64,000 bases of DNA from Aeromonas australiensis (GTDB lineage: Bacteria > Pseudomonadota > Gammaproteobacteria > Enterobacterales > Aeromonadaceae): contig NZ_CDDH01000085.1 of the NCBI RefSeq assembly GCF_000819725.1, forward strand, positions 1 through 64,000, read 5' to 3'. A model generated the notes under the pieces. The model was not told where the DNA came from. It searched no databases and worked only from the letters and a program-made list of their open reading frames with translations. Positions 33,850 through 42,995 of this stretch are shown here, piece after piece. Within the stretch, counting starts at the first letter, position 1. Every line of letters starts with the position of its first letter. A program made the position numbers and the translations under genes.

Positions 33850-34359
33850 TTATTTCTTGATACGGATAACCGGGGTCTCGCCCACAGTCACAGCACCCGT
33901 CATTTTGATCAGCTCTTTGATCTCGTCCATGTTGGAGATGACAACCGGAGTCAGGGTAGACTTGGCTTTCGCTTCCAGAACGGCCAGATCGAACTCGATG
34001 ATGGTGTCGCCGCGCTTGACCTGCTGGCCTTCCTGAGCGATACGCTTGAAGCCTTCGCCTTTCAGTTCAACGGTGTCGATACCGAAGTGAACGAACAGCT
34101 CGATACCAGTATCGGATTCCAGAGAGAACGCGTGGTTGGTCTCGAAAATCTTGCCGATGGTACCATCGCACGGTGCAACCATCTTGTTGCCAGCCGGCTT
34201 GATAGCGATACCGTCACCAACGATCTTCTCAGCGAAGACAACATCAGGTACATCTTCGATCGGCACGATTTCGCCAGACAGCGGAGCAAAGATTTCGATG
34301 CCGCCGGTGTCAGAGCTATCGTCAGAAACCAGTTTCTTCAGTTTGTCGAACAGACCCAT
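33850..34359 (-). CDS. crr: PTS glucose-specific EIIA component (EIIA-Glc)
   Basis: A 169-residue cytoplasmic phosphocarrier, the same size as E. coli Crr. The phosphorylated His is in the segment ELFVHFGIDTVELKGEGFKR (H91 here), with its partner His in ETNHAFSLES (H76). It takes phosphate from HPr and passes it to sugar EIIBC proteins. It also controls adenylate cyclase and excludes inducers. It is third in the ptsH-ptsI-crr operon, 42 bases after ptsI, and a strong terminator follows. Confidence 0.97.
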   Translation of the reverse strand: MGLFDKLKKLVSDDSSDTGGIEIFAPLSGEIVPIEDVPDVVFAEKIVGDGIAIKPAGNKMVAPCDGTIGKIFETNHAFSLESDTGIELFVHFGIDTVELKGEGFKRIAQEGQQVKRGDTIIEFDLAVLEAKAKSTLTPVVISNMDEIKELIKMTGAVTVGETPVIRIKK

Positions 34360-34401
34360 ATAAAGCTCCTAGAGATGATTTGTCGCTGTTTGCAGCCGAT
34401 C

Positions 34402-36129
34402 TTAGCAGACTGCTTTCTGCTTAATAAAGTTATCTACGCACGTTTCGATTTCTGCAGCGGTGGCAAAGCTCAGCGCTTGATCAGCCATTGCCTTCACATC
34501 TTCGAAGTTGGTGTTGCGGATAAGCTTCTTGATACGCGGTACAGAGATGGCGCTCATGGAGAACTCATCCAGACCCATACCCAGCAGCAGCAGGGTAGCG
34601 CGCTCGTCACCAGCCAGTTCACCACACATACCGGTCCACTTGCCTTCGGCGTGGGACGCATCGATAACCATCTTGATCAGGGTCAGGACGGAGGGTGACA
34701 GCGGGTTGTACATGGCGGAGATCATCTCGTTACCACGATCGACGGCCAGGGTGTACTGGGTCAGGTCATTGGTACCGATACTGAAGAAATCCACTTCCTT
34801 GGCCAGATGATGAGCCATCACGGCGGCGGCCGGGGTCTCGATCATGATACCCACTTCGATGGATTCATCAAAGGCTTTGCCTTCGGCACGCAGTTCAGCT
34901 TTCAGCGTCTCTACGGTAGCTTTCAGGCTACGGAACTCTTCGACAGAGATGATCATCGGGAACATGATACGCAGTTTGCCAAAGGCAGACGCACGCAGAA
35001 TGGCCCGCAGCTGAGCATGCATGATGTCGGTGCGGTCAAAGAAGATCCGCACGGCACGCCAGCCCAGGAAGGGGTTCATCTCTTTCGGGAAATTCATGTA
35101 CGGCAGCTCTTTGTCGCCGCCAATGTCCATGGTACGCACGATGATCGGCTGATCCGGCATCGCTTCGGCCACTTCTTTGTAGGCTTTGAACTGCTCGTCT
35201 TCGGTCGGCAGTGCGTCACGGTCCATGAACAGGAACTCGGTACGGTACAGACCTACGCCTTCGGCGCCATTGCGGATGGCACCTTCGGTATCCTTGACGG
35301 TACCGATATTGGCGCACACTTCGACCTGATGACCATCCAGGGTGATGGCAGGCAAGTCTTTCAGCTTGGCCAGCTCATCTTTCTCGGCCTGGAACTGAGC
35401 CTGGAACTTCTTGGCTTCGGTCAGCTGTTCAGCGGTCGGATTGATGATGATCTGGTTGTTGATCGCATCCAGCACCAGCATGTCACCGTTCTTGACGCGC
35501 TCGGTGATGTCGTTGGTGCCTACCACGGCCGGCAGCTCCAGGGAGCGGGCCATGATGGAGGTGTGAGAGGTACGGCCACCGATGTCGGTGACAAAACCCA
35601 GCACATATTTCAGGTTGATCTGAGCGGTTTCAGACGGGGTCAGGTCTTTGGCGACCAGGATGACCTCTTCGTCGATGGTGCTCAGGTTGACAACGGCGAT
35701 GCCCAGTACGTTCTTGACCAGACGGGTACCGATGTCACGGAAGTCGGTGGCGCGTTCGCGCAGATAAGGGTCATCCAGCTCGGCCATCATCTTGGCGTAC
35801 TGCTCGATCACCTCATAGATGGCTTTGTCAGCGGAAGCCTTGTTCTCTTTGATGAAGGATCTGATATCCCCTTCCAGCTCCTCATCTTCGAGCAGCATGA
35901 TGTGGCCTTCGAAGATGGCCTCTTTTTCCTCACCGAAGGTACGACCGGCCATCTCTTTGATGGCTTCCAGCTGGGCAGCTGACTTGGTACGAGCTTCGAG
36001 GAAGCGGTTGATTTCGGCATCAATCTGGTCAGCAGAGATTTTGCCCTGATTGATAACGATTTCATCTTCTTTCAGAAGAAGCGCCTTACCGAATGCGATA
36101 CCGGGGGACGCAAGAATGCCAGATATCAT
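34402..36129 (-). CDS. ptsI: PTS enzyme I (phosphoenolpyruvate-protein phosphotransferase)
   Basis: A 575-residue enzyme I, the size of the E. coli protein. It autophosphorylates from phosphoenolpyruvate at H189 ([20 protein letters not shown]) and passes phosphate to HPr. The C-terminal PEP-binding barrel shows [29 protein letters not shown] and the active-site Cys in [13 protein letters not shown]. It begins [20 protein letters not shown] and lies 44 bases after ptsH. Confidence 0.97.
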   Translation of the reverse strand: MISGILASPGIAFGKALLLKEDEIVINQGKISADQIDAEINRFLEARTKSAAQLEAIKEMAGRTFGEEKEAIFEGHIMLLEDEELEGDIRSFIKENKASADKAIYEVIEQYAKMMAELDDPYLRERATDFRDIGTRLVKNVLGIAVVNLSTIDEEVILVAKDLTPSETAQINLKYVLGFVTDIGGRTSHTSIMARSLELPAVVGTNDITERVKNGDMLVLDAINNQIIINPTAEQLTEAKKFQAQFQAEKDELAKLKDLPAITLDGHQVEVCANIGTVKDTEGAIRNGAEGVGLYRTEFLFMDRDALPTEDEQFKAYKEVAEAMPDQPIIVRTMDIGGDKELPYMNFPKEMNPFLGWRAVRIFFDRTDIMHAQLRAILRASAFGKLRIMFPMIISVEEFRSLKATVETLKAELRAEGKAFDESIEVGIMIETPAAAVMAHHLAKEVDFFSIGTNDLTQYTLAVDRGNEMISAMYNPLSPSVLTLIKMVIDASHAEGKWTGMCGELAGDERATLLLLGMGLDEFSMSAISVPRIKKLIRNTNFEDVKAMADQALSFATAAEIETCVDNFIKQKAVC

Positions 36130-36173
36130 AATCCTTCCTATTAAAACGACTGTGGGGGAGGAGTAAAGCTGGA

Positions 36174-36431
36174 TTACTCCAGCTCGTCCATCAGGGCAAC
36201 CAGCTTCTCAACAGCTTGCTGAGCATCCGGACCGTCAGCCTGGATGGTTACATTGGTACCCTTGGTCAGGCCCAGGGTCTGCAGCTTGAACAGGCTCTTG
36301 GCGCTGGCGGACTTGCCACCGGAGACCACAGTGATCTCGCTTTGGAATTCTTTGGCTTCTTTCACGAACTGAGCTGCCGGACGGGTGTGCAGGCCGTTTT
36401 CAGCAGTAATAACAACAGACTTCTCGTACAT
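36174..36431 (-). CDS. ptsH: PTS phosphocarrier protein HPr
   Basis: An 85-residue protein, exactly the usual HPr length, with the phosphorylated H15 in [17 protein letters not shown]. It carries phosphate from enzyme I to EIIA components. Ser46, in the [10 protein letters not shown] segment, is conserved. The ATG at 36431 follows GGGGTG; an upstream extension of 18 codons is open but has no sequence like HPr. It is the first gene of the operon, downstream of cysK as in enterobacteria. Confidence 0.97.
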   Translation of the reverse strand: MYEKSVVITAENGLHTRPAAQFVKEAKEFQSEITVVSGGKSASAKSLFKLQTLGLTKGTNVTIQADGPDAQQAVEKLVALMDELE

Positions 36432-36829
36432 GGTTTCACCCCATATTATTGATATTTTCTGGTGGATTGGTCGTTTTTGAAGCAACCTGACCCACCGTGT
36501 CAGTATGGATATGTTGTAAAGTAACGAAAGCAGACCCGCAATGGTTTAATCCAGGTCAAGTTTCTGTGCAGTAATCGGCGCGCTGGTTGGCAATTTTCAG
36601 TTATTGGGCTACAAGCCGCATCAGGACTGGCCTGAAATTATTTCATAACGAAAAATAACACTTTGTTACTTTGTGATACCCAGCCAGCAAACACCGCGTG
36701 ACGCCGCACAGAATATGAGATTTACCGCAGAATGTCTGCTTTTTTTCTCACTCCAGAACTTGTTATTTTACCCCAAAAAATAAGGATCAAGTGACACTAA
36801 CGGTGGGTTGAGTCTAGCCCATAAAGAAA
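36432..36829. other. ptsH promoter region with a candidate operator
   Basis: About 400 bases precede ptsH and no gene is evident. On the minus strand it contains TTATTT-N9-AAATAA (plus positions 36638-36658), a dyad of the type bound by Mlc/NagC repressors, which control pts genes in E. coli. An adjacent 13-bp palindrome TGAAATTATTTCA lies at 36633-36645. Several TGTGA-like half-sites hint at CRP, but none is complete. Confidence 0.35.
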
Positions 36830-36849
36830 CGGCGCTCCTGGGAGCGCCG
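36830..36849 (-). terminator. Terminator of cysK
   Basis: CGGCGCTC pairs with GAGCGCCG around a 4-base loop. On the minus strand it is followed by TTTCTTT. It lies 23 bases after the cysK stop codon. Confidence 0.8.
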
Positions 36850-36872
36850 CTGTTTTGAAAGATTCCGATCAG

Positions 36873-37841
36873 TTACTGCTGCAGTTCCTGCTCACTAAAC
36901 ACCCCGGCAAACAGGGCGCTGGAGAGGTAACGCTCGGCGGCGCTCGGCAGGATAACCACTATGGTCTTGCCTTCAAACTCCGGCAACTCGGCCAGGCGAC
37001 TGGCTGCCACCACCGCGGCCCCGGAACTGATACCAGCCAGGATCCCCTCCTCCTCCATCAGGCGGCGGGCCATCTCGATCGCTTCATCGCTACTGACCTG
37101 CTCGACGCGGTCCAGCAGAGTCAGGTCGAGGTTACCCGGGATAAAGCCGGCGCCGATCCCCTGGATCTTGTGTGGACCCGGTTTGATCTCTTCACCGGCC
37201 AGCTTCTGGCTGATGACCGGTGACTCGGCAGGTTCGACCGCGACAGAGACCACCGCCTTGCCCTTGGTCTGCTTCAGGTAACGGGAGACACCTGTGATGG
37301 TGCCGCCGGTACCGACCCCGGCCACGAACACATCCACCTCACCATCGGTTGCATCCCAGATCTCGGGACCTGTGGTCTTCTCGTGGATCTCGGGGTTGGC
37401 CGGGTTTTCAAACTGCTGCAGCAACACATACTTGCCCGGCTCTGATTCGAGGATCTCGTTGGCCTTGGCAATGGCCCCCTTCATCCCGAGCGGCCCTTCG
37501 GTCAGTACCAGGTTGGCCCCAAGCGCCTTGAGCAGCTTGCGACGCTCCAGGCTCATGGTGGCCGGCATGGTCAGGGTAATGGGATAGCCACGAGCCGCCG
37601 CGACAAACGCCAGAGCAATACCCGTGTTGCCGCTGGTAGGCTCGATGATCTCCTTGCCCTTGGTCAGGATACCGCGCTTCTCTGCATCCCAGATCAGGTT
37701 GGCACCGATCCGGCACTTGACGCTGAAGCTGGGGTTACGGCTCTCGATCTTGGCCAGCACACGGCCCTTGGTAACACGGTTGAGACGAACCAGCGGGGTG
37801 TTGCCGATGGTCTGGCTGTTGTCCTCAAAAATTTTGCTCAT
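36873..37841 (-). CDS. cysK: Cysteine synthase A (O-acetylserine sulfhydrylase)
   Basis: A 322-residue PLP enzyme (E. coli CysK has 323). The PLP lysine is K42 in [20 protein letters not shown]. The substrate-binding TSGNTGIAL loop and the phosphate-binding [14 protein letters not shown] follow, and PLP N1 contacts SSGAAVVAA. It makes L-cysteine from O-acetylserine and sulfide in the cytoplasm. The ATG at 37841 follows AGGG; an open extension of 28 codons upstream is not CysK-like. It sits upstream of ptsHI-crr in the conserved gammaproteobacterial order. Confidence 0.97.
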   Translation of the reverse strand: MSKIFEDNSQTIGNTPLVRLNRVTKGRVLAKIESRNPSFSVKCRIGANLIWDAEKRGILTKGKEIIEPTSGNTGIALAFVAAARGYPITLTMPATMSLERRKLLKALGANLVLTEGPLGMKGAIAKANEILESEPGKYVLLQQFENPANPEIHEKTTGPEIWDATDGEVDVFVAGVGTGGTITGVSRYLKQTKGKAVVSVAVEPAESPVISQKLAGEEIKPGPHKIQGIGAGFIPGNLDLTLLDRVEQVSSDEAIEMARRLMEEEGILAGISSGAAVVAASRLAELPEFEGKTIVVILPSAAERYLSSALFAGVFSEQELQQ

Positions 37842-38000
37842 GGTGCTATCCCTGTGTTTGTTAAGGCGATGAAACAAGATTACCCTGTGGTTTCTGAATG
37901 AGAAGTGACGATTCGTTATAACCATATGGTATTAGAACATATAGAACTTATTCTCTCTGGCCCGTGATCCGGGCTGCCAATCGTCAAAGGAACCGACGTT

Positions 38001-38843
38001 ATGGGATTTTCAGGAAGCAGCCACTATCTCGCCTCCGATGCATTGAAGATGGCGGTCAATGCCGCCATCACCCTCGAAAAACCGCTGCTGATCAAAGGGG
38101 AACCGGGTACCGGCAAGACGGTGCTGGCGGAGGCGGTGGCCAACCATCTCGGCACAGACCTCATTGCCTGGCATATCAAGTCCACCACCAAGGCTCAGCA
38201 GGGTCTCTACGAATATGATGCAGTTGCCCGGCTGCGGGACTCCCAGCTAGGCGATCCCAGAGTGGCCGATATCAGTCACTACATTCGCCAGGGCAAGCTG
38301 TGGCAGGCCTTCTGCGCCGAGCAGCGACCGGTGCTGCTGATCGACGAGATCGACAAGGCCGACATCGAATTCCCCAACGATCTGCTGCTGGAGCTGGATC
38401 GGATGGAGTTCGACGTCTACGAGACCGGTGAGCGAGTCAAGGCGCGCCAGCGGCCGGTGGTCATCATCACTTCCAACAACGAAAAAGAGCTGCCGGATGC
38501 CTTCCTGCGCCGCTGCTTCTTCCACTACATCCGCTTCCCCGACAAGGTCGAGATGCAGGCCATCGTCAAACTCCACTATCCCGACCTCAAGGAGAGCCTG
38601 CTTGGCGAGGCGATGGATCTCTTCTTCGAGCTGCGCGAGGTAGAGGGACTGCGCAAGAAACCCTCTACTTCAGAGCTGCTGGACTGGATCCGCCTGCTCT
38701 TGGCCGACGATGTCGCCCCCGAGGCGATGCGCGCCCGCGAACCCGGCAAGCTGGTGCCCGCGCTATATGGTGCCCTGCTCAAGACCGAGCAGGATTTGCA
38801 TCTGTTCGAGAAGCTCGCCTTTTTGGCCCGGCGCGGCAGCTGA
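38001..38843 (+). CDS. MoxR-type AAA+ ATPase
   Basis: A 280-residue AAA+ ATPase. Walker A is GEPGTGKTVLAEAVANH at about residues 33-49, Walker B is PVLLIDEIDKADIEFPNDLL, sensor 1 is VVIITSNNEKELPDAFLRRC with the arginine finger, and a lid domain follows. MoxR-type ATPases act as chaperone-like partners of VWA-domain proteins to activate metalloenzymes or complexes. The next gene, 3 nt away, is such a VWA protein, so the two surely work together; the client is unknown. The ATG follows AAGGA. Confidence 0.9.
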   Translation: MGFSGSSHYLASDALKMAVNAAITLEKPLLIKGEPGTGKTVLAEAVANHLGTDLIAWHIKSTTKAQQGLYEYDAVARLRDSQLGDPRVADISHYIRQGKLWQAFCAEQRPVLLIDEIDKADIEFPNDLLLELDRMEFDVYETGERVKARQRPVVIITSNNEKELPDAFLRRCFFHYIRFPDKVEMQAIVKLHYPDLKESLLGEAMDLFFELREVEGLRKKPSTSELLDWIRLLLADDVAPEAMRAREPGKLVPALYGALLKTEQDLHLFEKLAFLARRGS

Positions 38844-38846
38844 CCC

Positions 38847-40010
38847 ATGCTGATCGACTTTTTTACCCACCTGCGCCGCCACAAGCTCCCCTGCAGCCTG
38901 CGCGAACTGCTGGACTTGCACGCAGCGCTTGCCGCCCGGCTGGTCGCTGTCGATATGGATGCGTTCTACCAGCTCTCCCGCTGCCTGCTAGTAAAAGACG
39001 AGGCCCACTACGATCGCTTCGATCGCGCCTTCGCCGAGTACTACGCGGGGCAGGAAGCCATCCCCCTGCTGCCGGAGAGCCTGCCCGAGGAGTGGCTGCG
39101 CCAGGAGTTCGAGCGACTGTTGAGCCCAGAGGAGAAGGCGCTGCTCACATCCCTCGGCGGACTCGACAAGCTGCTGGAGACCCTCAACCAGCGATTAAGC
39201 GAGCAGAAAGAGCGCCACGCCGGTGGCAACAAGTGGGTAGGGACTGGCGGCAGCAGCCCGTTTGGCCACGGCGGTTTTCACCCCGAGGGGGTGCGCATGG
39301 GGGGAGAAGGGCTGCACCGCAAGGCGGCCAAGGTGTGGGAGGCCCGCCACTATCGCAACTTCAGCGACGACTCGCCGCTTGGCCAGCGCGCCATCCAGCT
39401 GGCACTGCGAAAACTCAGACGCTGGGTGCGCAAAGGCAATCCCGACGAGCTGGATCTTGACGACACCATAAAAAGCTCTGCCCGCCAGGGCTGGCTCGAT
39501 GTGAAGCTGCGGCCCGAGCGCCACAACGGGGTCAAACTATTGGTTTTCTTCGATGTAGGGGGCTCCATGGATGCCCACGTTGCCGAGGTGCAGCGCCTCT
39601 TCTCTGCCCTGCGCCACGAGTTCAAGCATCTGGAGTACTTCTATTTTCACAACTGCCTCTATGACTTCGTCTGGAAGGATAACAACCGCCGCTTTGAGGA
39701 GCGGTTCGATACCCTGCGCCTGCTGCGTACCTACGGCAGCGACTACAAGGTGATCCTGGTGGGGGATGCCACCATGGGCCCCTACGAGATCACCTGGCCG
39801 GGCGGCAGCGTTGAGTATTGGAACGAGGAGTCGGGTCAGGTGTGGCTTACCCGCTTGCAACAGCACTTTCCCAAGCTGGTGTGGCTCAACCCCACCCCGC
39901 GCCGGGAGTGGCTCTGGCATCCTTCCATCAAACTGATGAATGACGTGGTTGGCGGACGGATGCATCCGCTGACTCTGGCGGGTCTGGCTGCGGCCATCGA
40001 CCAGCTGTGA
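38847..40010 (+). CDS. VWA-domain (CoxE-like) partner of the MoxR ATPase
   Basis: A 387-residue protein with an N-terminal helical region, a Gly-rich linker near residues 125-155 (GTGGSSPFGHGGFHPEGVRM), and a C-terminal von Willebrand A domain from about residue 225. The metal site (MIDAS) reads DVGGSMD instead of the classical DxSxS, so one Ser is replaced by Gly. A later conserved stretch is VILVGDATMGPYEITWPGGS. It is translated 3 nt after the MoxR gene. The pair is conserved in many proteobacteria without a proven client. Confidence 0.88.
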   Translation: MLIDFFTHLRRHKLPCSLRELLDLHAALAARLVAVDMDAFYQLSRCLLVKDEAHYDRFDRAFAEYYAGQEAIPLLPESLPEEWLRQEFERLLSPEEKALLTSLGGLDKLLETLNQRLSEQKERHAGGNKWVGTGGSSPFGHGGFHPEGVRMGGEGLHRKAAKVWEARHYRNFSDDSPLGQRAIQLALRKLRRWVRKGNPDELDLDDTIKSSARQGWLDVKLRPERHNGVKLLVFFDVGGSMDAHVAEVQRLFSALRHEFKHLEYFYFHNCLYDFVWKDNNRRFEERFDTLRLLRTYGSDYKVILVGDATMGPYEITWPGGSVEYWNEESGQVWLTRLQQHFPKLVWLNPTPRREWLWHPSIKLMNDVVGGRMHPLTLAGLAAAIDQL

Positions 40011-40065
40011 CCCTCTCTACCCGAACAGACCAACAAGCCGGGAGTGAACCCGGCGAGGAGCAAAG

Positions 40066-41187
40066 ATGACCTCTATCGTGATCAGTGGCTCAGGCCTCTA
40101 TACCCCACCCTTTGCCGTCAGCAATGAAGAGCTGGTGGCCGCCTTCAACCAGTATGTGGATCTCTACAACGAGGAGAACGCCTCCGCCATCGATGCCGGC
40201 CAGCTCCCAGCCAAGCAGCACTCCAGCTGCGAGTTCATCGAGAAGGCCTCCGGCATCAAGAGCCGTTATCTGGTGAGCCGCGAAGGGGTGCTCAACCCCG
40301 ATATCATGCAGCCGCTGCTGGCGGAGCGGCCCGACGAGATGCCCTCCATCATGGTGGAGATGGCAGTGGCTGCCGCCGAGCAGGCGCTGATCGCCGCCGG
40401 CCGCGAGCCGGGTGAGATCGACCTGGTCATCGTGGCCGCCTCCAATATGCCGCGCCCCTATCCGGCACTGGCCATCGAGCTGCAGCACTATCTGGGGGCG
40501 GGTGGCCTGGCCTTTGATATGAACGTGGCCTGCTCCTCCGCCACTTTTGGTATCAAGACGGCAGCGGACATGCTGGCGGCCGGCACTGCCAACGTGGCGC
40601 TGGTGGTCAATCCTGAGATCTGCTCTGGGCACCTCAATTTCCGGGACAGAGACAGTCACTTTATCTTCGGCGATGGCTGCACCGCAGTGCTGCTGGAGCG
40701 GGAAGCAGATTGCAAGGTGGCCAATCCGTGGCAACTGGTAGCCAGCAAGCTGGTGACCCAGTACTCCAACAACATTCGCAACAACTTCGGCTTTTTGAAC
40801 CGGCTCAGCCCGCGTACCCGCTACAGCGACGACAAGCTGTTCCGCCAGCAGGGTCGCAAGGTGTTCAAGGAGGTGTTGCCGCTGGTGTGCGACCAGATAG
40901 CCGGCCAGCTCGATGAGCAGGGCTGGCCCGCCGAGAGCCTGAACCGGCTCTGGCTCCATCAGGCCAACCTCACCATGAACCAGTTCATCGGCCGCAAGCT
41001 GCTTGGCCATGATGCCACTCAGCAGGAGGCGCCGATCATTCTCGATAGCTATGGTAATACCAGCTCGGCGGGTTCCATCATCGCGTTTCATCTGTACAAT
41101 CGCGACCTTCCTGCGGGGGCCCGCGGTGTGCTTTGCTCATTTGGCGCGGGTTACTCCATCGGTAGCCTGCTGCTGCGACGCCTGTAA
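40066..41187 (+). CDS. Beta-ketoacyl-ACP synthase III-like enzyme (FabH homologue)
   Basis: A 373-residue thiolase-fold enzyme. The catalytic triad is visible: Cys156 in MNVACSSATFGIKTAADMLA, the His in RLWLHQANLTMNQFIGRKLL, and the Asn in DSYGNTSSAGSIIAFHL. It is longer than housekeeping FabH (about 317) and resembles the Pseudomonas PA3286-type enzyme, which condenses malonyl-ACP with medium-chain acyl-CoA to feed fatty acid synthesis from beta-oxidation. It is not within a fab cluster, supporting an accessory role. It starts 55 bases after the VWA gene with a GAGGAG site nearby. Confidence 0.87.
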   Translation: MTSIVISGSGLYTPPFAVSNEELVAAFNQYVDLYNEENASAIDAGQLPAKQHSSCEFIEKASGIKSRYLVSREGVLNPDIMQPLLAERPDEMPSIMVEMAVAAAEQALIAAGREPGEIDLVIVAASNMPRPYPALAIELQHYLGAGGLAFDMNVACSSATFGIKTAADMLAAGTANVALVVNPEICSGHLNFRDRDSHFIFGDGCTAVLLEREADCKVANPWQLVASKLVTQYSNNIRNNFGFLNRLSPRTRYSDDKLFRQQGRKVFKEVLPLVCDQIAGQLDEQGWPAESLNRLWLHQANLTMNQFIGRKLLGHDATQQEAPIILDSYGNTSSAGSIIAFHLYNRDLPAGARGVLCSFGAGYSIGSLLLRRL

Positions 41188-41236
41188 TGGCGGGCCTCCC
41201 GCCGACATAACAATAACCAGCAACATGGGTGGGAAT

Positions 41237-42682
41237 ATGCAGAGGATCACGGGGCGCTGCGCCCTGCACTACGGGATAACCCTGTCACTATTTTGTCTCT
41301 ATGGCGGGCAGGTTTGCCCGTTGATCGAGAATCTCCCCCTGCCCCAGTTGCTGGGACCAACTCTGGTGACGTTCACCATCATGTTCGCCGTGCGCAGCAT
41401 ACTGCTCTCACGGCATCCTTTACCTCGCAACGGGCTGGACGGATTTGCCCTTGAGGTAGGTTTCTATCTGCTGGGCGCCCTGCTGATCTCCTGCTACAAC
41501 GCGCTGGTCCATGAATTCTCTCTGGAAAGCCACCTTAAAGTGTTGCTCGGAATGGCCACCCTCGGTTTTCTGGTGGCGGCAGACCTGACTCTGGAGCGAG
41601 ACTGGCATCAAGCCAGAGCACGACAAGATGAGCTGAGTCTGACGCTAAGCCACCCGCTGGCCATGCCGCTGCCACGCAAGTTTACCCTCTTTACCCTGGC
41701 GACCCTCACCCTGCTGGGGGGCGTATTCTTCTTGCTGTTCAACAAGGATCTGGAGTGGCTGGTGACAGTGGAGCGCAGCCTGCCGAGGGTCGATGCCCAG
41801 CACTACATTCTCTGGGAGATCGCCTTCGTAATGACGGTGACCTTCTGTTATCTCGCCCTCATCATCCACGGTTATGGCCGCAATCTCGGCCTCTCCCTGC
41901 GCCAGCAGACCCGCACCATGGCCAGAGTACAGTGCGGTGACTTCGATGCCCGGGTCCCCATCACCCGGGATGACGAGTTTGGTGTTATCGCGGCCAGCAC
42001 CAATCAGATGATCGGCGAACTGAAAGCCCGCAGCGATGAGCTTAATCTGACCCGTGACGTCGCCATTCTCGGTCTCGCCTCATTGGCGGAAACCCGTGAT
42101 AACGAAACCGGAGCCCATATCATCCGCACCCAGCACTACGTAAAGACACTGGCGCAATACCTCAGCGGCAGCGACTGGGAGCGCTACCCACTCGATGACG
42201 CCACCATCGATCTGCTGTTCAAATCAGCCCCGCTGCATGATGTGGGCAAGGTGGGCATTCCCGATGCCATCTTGCTCAAGCCAGGCAAGTTGACCGATGA
42301 AGAGTTCGCCATCATGAAGCGTCACCCGCAGATCGGCGCCGATGCACTGGCCACTGCCGAGGCGCAGCTGGGCTCCAACTCCTTCCTGCGGCTGGCCCGG
42401 GAGATCTCCCTCACCCACCACGAAAAGTGGGATGGCAGCGGCTATCCGGCTGGGCTGGCAGGTGAGGCTATTCCCCTCTCCGGGCGGCTGATGGCAGTGG
42501 CGGATGTCTACGATGCCCTCATCTCGAAGCGGGTCTACAAGCCAGCCTTCAGCCATGAGGAGGCGAAGGAGATCATCGTCAAAGGGAGTGGCAGCCATTT
42601 TGATCCCGCCATCATTGCGGCTTTTCTCGCCTGCGAGACGCAGTTCAGGGAGATTGCTGCGCAGTTTCAGGATCACCACTGA
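41237..42682 (+). CDS. Membrane-bound HD-GYP domain protein (probable c-di-GMP phosphodiesterase)
   Basis: A 481-residue protein. Four to six membrane helices occupy about residues 10-215, a HAMP-like linker follows (MARVQCGDFDARVPITRDDE), and then the HD-GYP domain. Its motifs are H334-D335 (PLHDVGKVGIPDAILLKPGK), HHEKWDGSGYPAGLAGEAIP with GYP at 402-404, and ADVYDALISKRVYKPAFSHE. All metal-binding residues appear intact, so it should hydrolyse cyclic di-GMP. I start at the ATG at 41237 (GGTGGGA upstream); an ATG four codons earlier is also possible, and an open extension back into the previous gene is not a protein start. Confidence 0.87.
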   Translation: MQRITGRCALHYGITLSLFCLYGGQVCPLIENLPLPQLLGPTLVTFTIMFAVRSILLSRHPLPRNGLDGFALEVGFYLLGALLISCYNALVHEFSLESHLKVLLGMATLGFLVAADLTLERDWHQARARQDELSLTLSHPLAMPLPRKFTLFTLATLTLLGGVFFLLFNKDLEWLVTVERSLPRVDAQHYILWEIAFVMTVTFCYLALIIHGYGRNLGLSLRQQTRTMARVQCGDFDARVPITRDDEFGVIAASTNQMIGELKARSDELNLTRDVAILGLASLAETRDNETGAHIIRTQHYVKTLAQYLSGSDWERYPLDDATIDLLFKSAPLHDVGKVGIPDAILLKPGKLTDEEFAIMKRHPQIGADALATAEAQLGSNSFLRLAREISLTHHEKWDGSGYPAGLAGEAIPLSGRLMAVADVYDALISKRVYKPAFSHEEAKEIIVKGSGSHFDPAIIAAFLACETQFREIAAQFQDHH

Positions 42683-42697
42683 ATGGGACCAGCCGTG

Positions 42698-42802
42698 ATG
42701 GCAGACAACGCAACCGGCGTCATAAAAAGCGCGAAAACAGCTCTGACAGTCATAGGTGCAGCGGCACACGCGGTACTGTTCACGCTGGGCAGATATTGCT
42801 AG
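42698..42802 (+). CDS. Candidate 34-residue hydrophobic peptide
   Basis: A short open frame (MADNATGVIKSAKTALTVIG, ending FTLGRYC) begins 13 bases after the HD-GYP stop. Its middle and end form a plausible single amphipathic or membrane helix. GGGA lies about 11 bases before the ATG, so translation initiation would be weak. No homologue is recognised. It might be translationally coupled to the HD-GYP gene, or may be chance. Confidence 0.3.
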   Translation: MADNATGVIKSAKTALTVIGAAAHAVLFTLGRYC

Positions 42803-42833
42803 CTCCCTTTATTTGCAGCTGTCTTTTGTCATT

Positions 42834-42876
42834 TTGTGATCCGGGTTTCATGCCAATGACATAACCGGGGTCACAA
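42834..42876. promoter_or_regulatory. Inverted repeat upstream of exeA
   Basis: TTGTGATCCGGGTT (42834-42847) and AACCGGGGTCACAA (42863-42876) are inverted copies matching at 12 of 14 positions, with 15 bases between. They lie 120-160 bases ahead of exeA. Each arm holds a TTGTGA half-site like that of CRP/FNR-family regulators. No T-tract follows, so an operator is more likely than a terminator. The rest of the 300-base gap shows no gene other than the short frame at 42698. Confidence 0.5.
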
Positions 42877-42995
42877 GATGGCAGGAAAAGGCCGCAATTT
42901 GCCCTCCGGCGCCAATGATGGCTTCCAATGAAAGCGAGGTTTGCTATCATCCGGAGACATTTTTCATCTGTCGCCGGCTACAAAAGAATACCCTC

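Noticed and set aside
42915-42995. 27-codon N-terminal extension of exeA
   Set aside because: The extra residues (MMASNESEVCYHPETFFICR) are unlike the ExeA N terminus, which normally begins MYTQFFGL; kept only as an alternative start.
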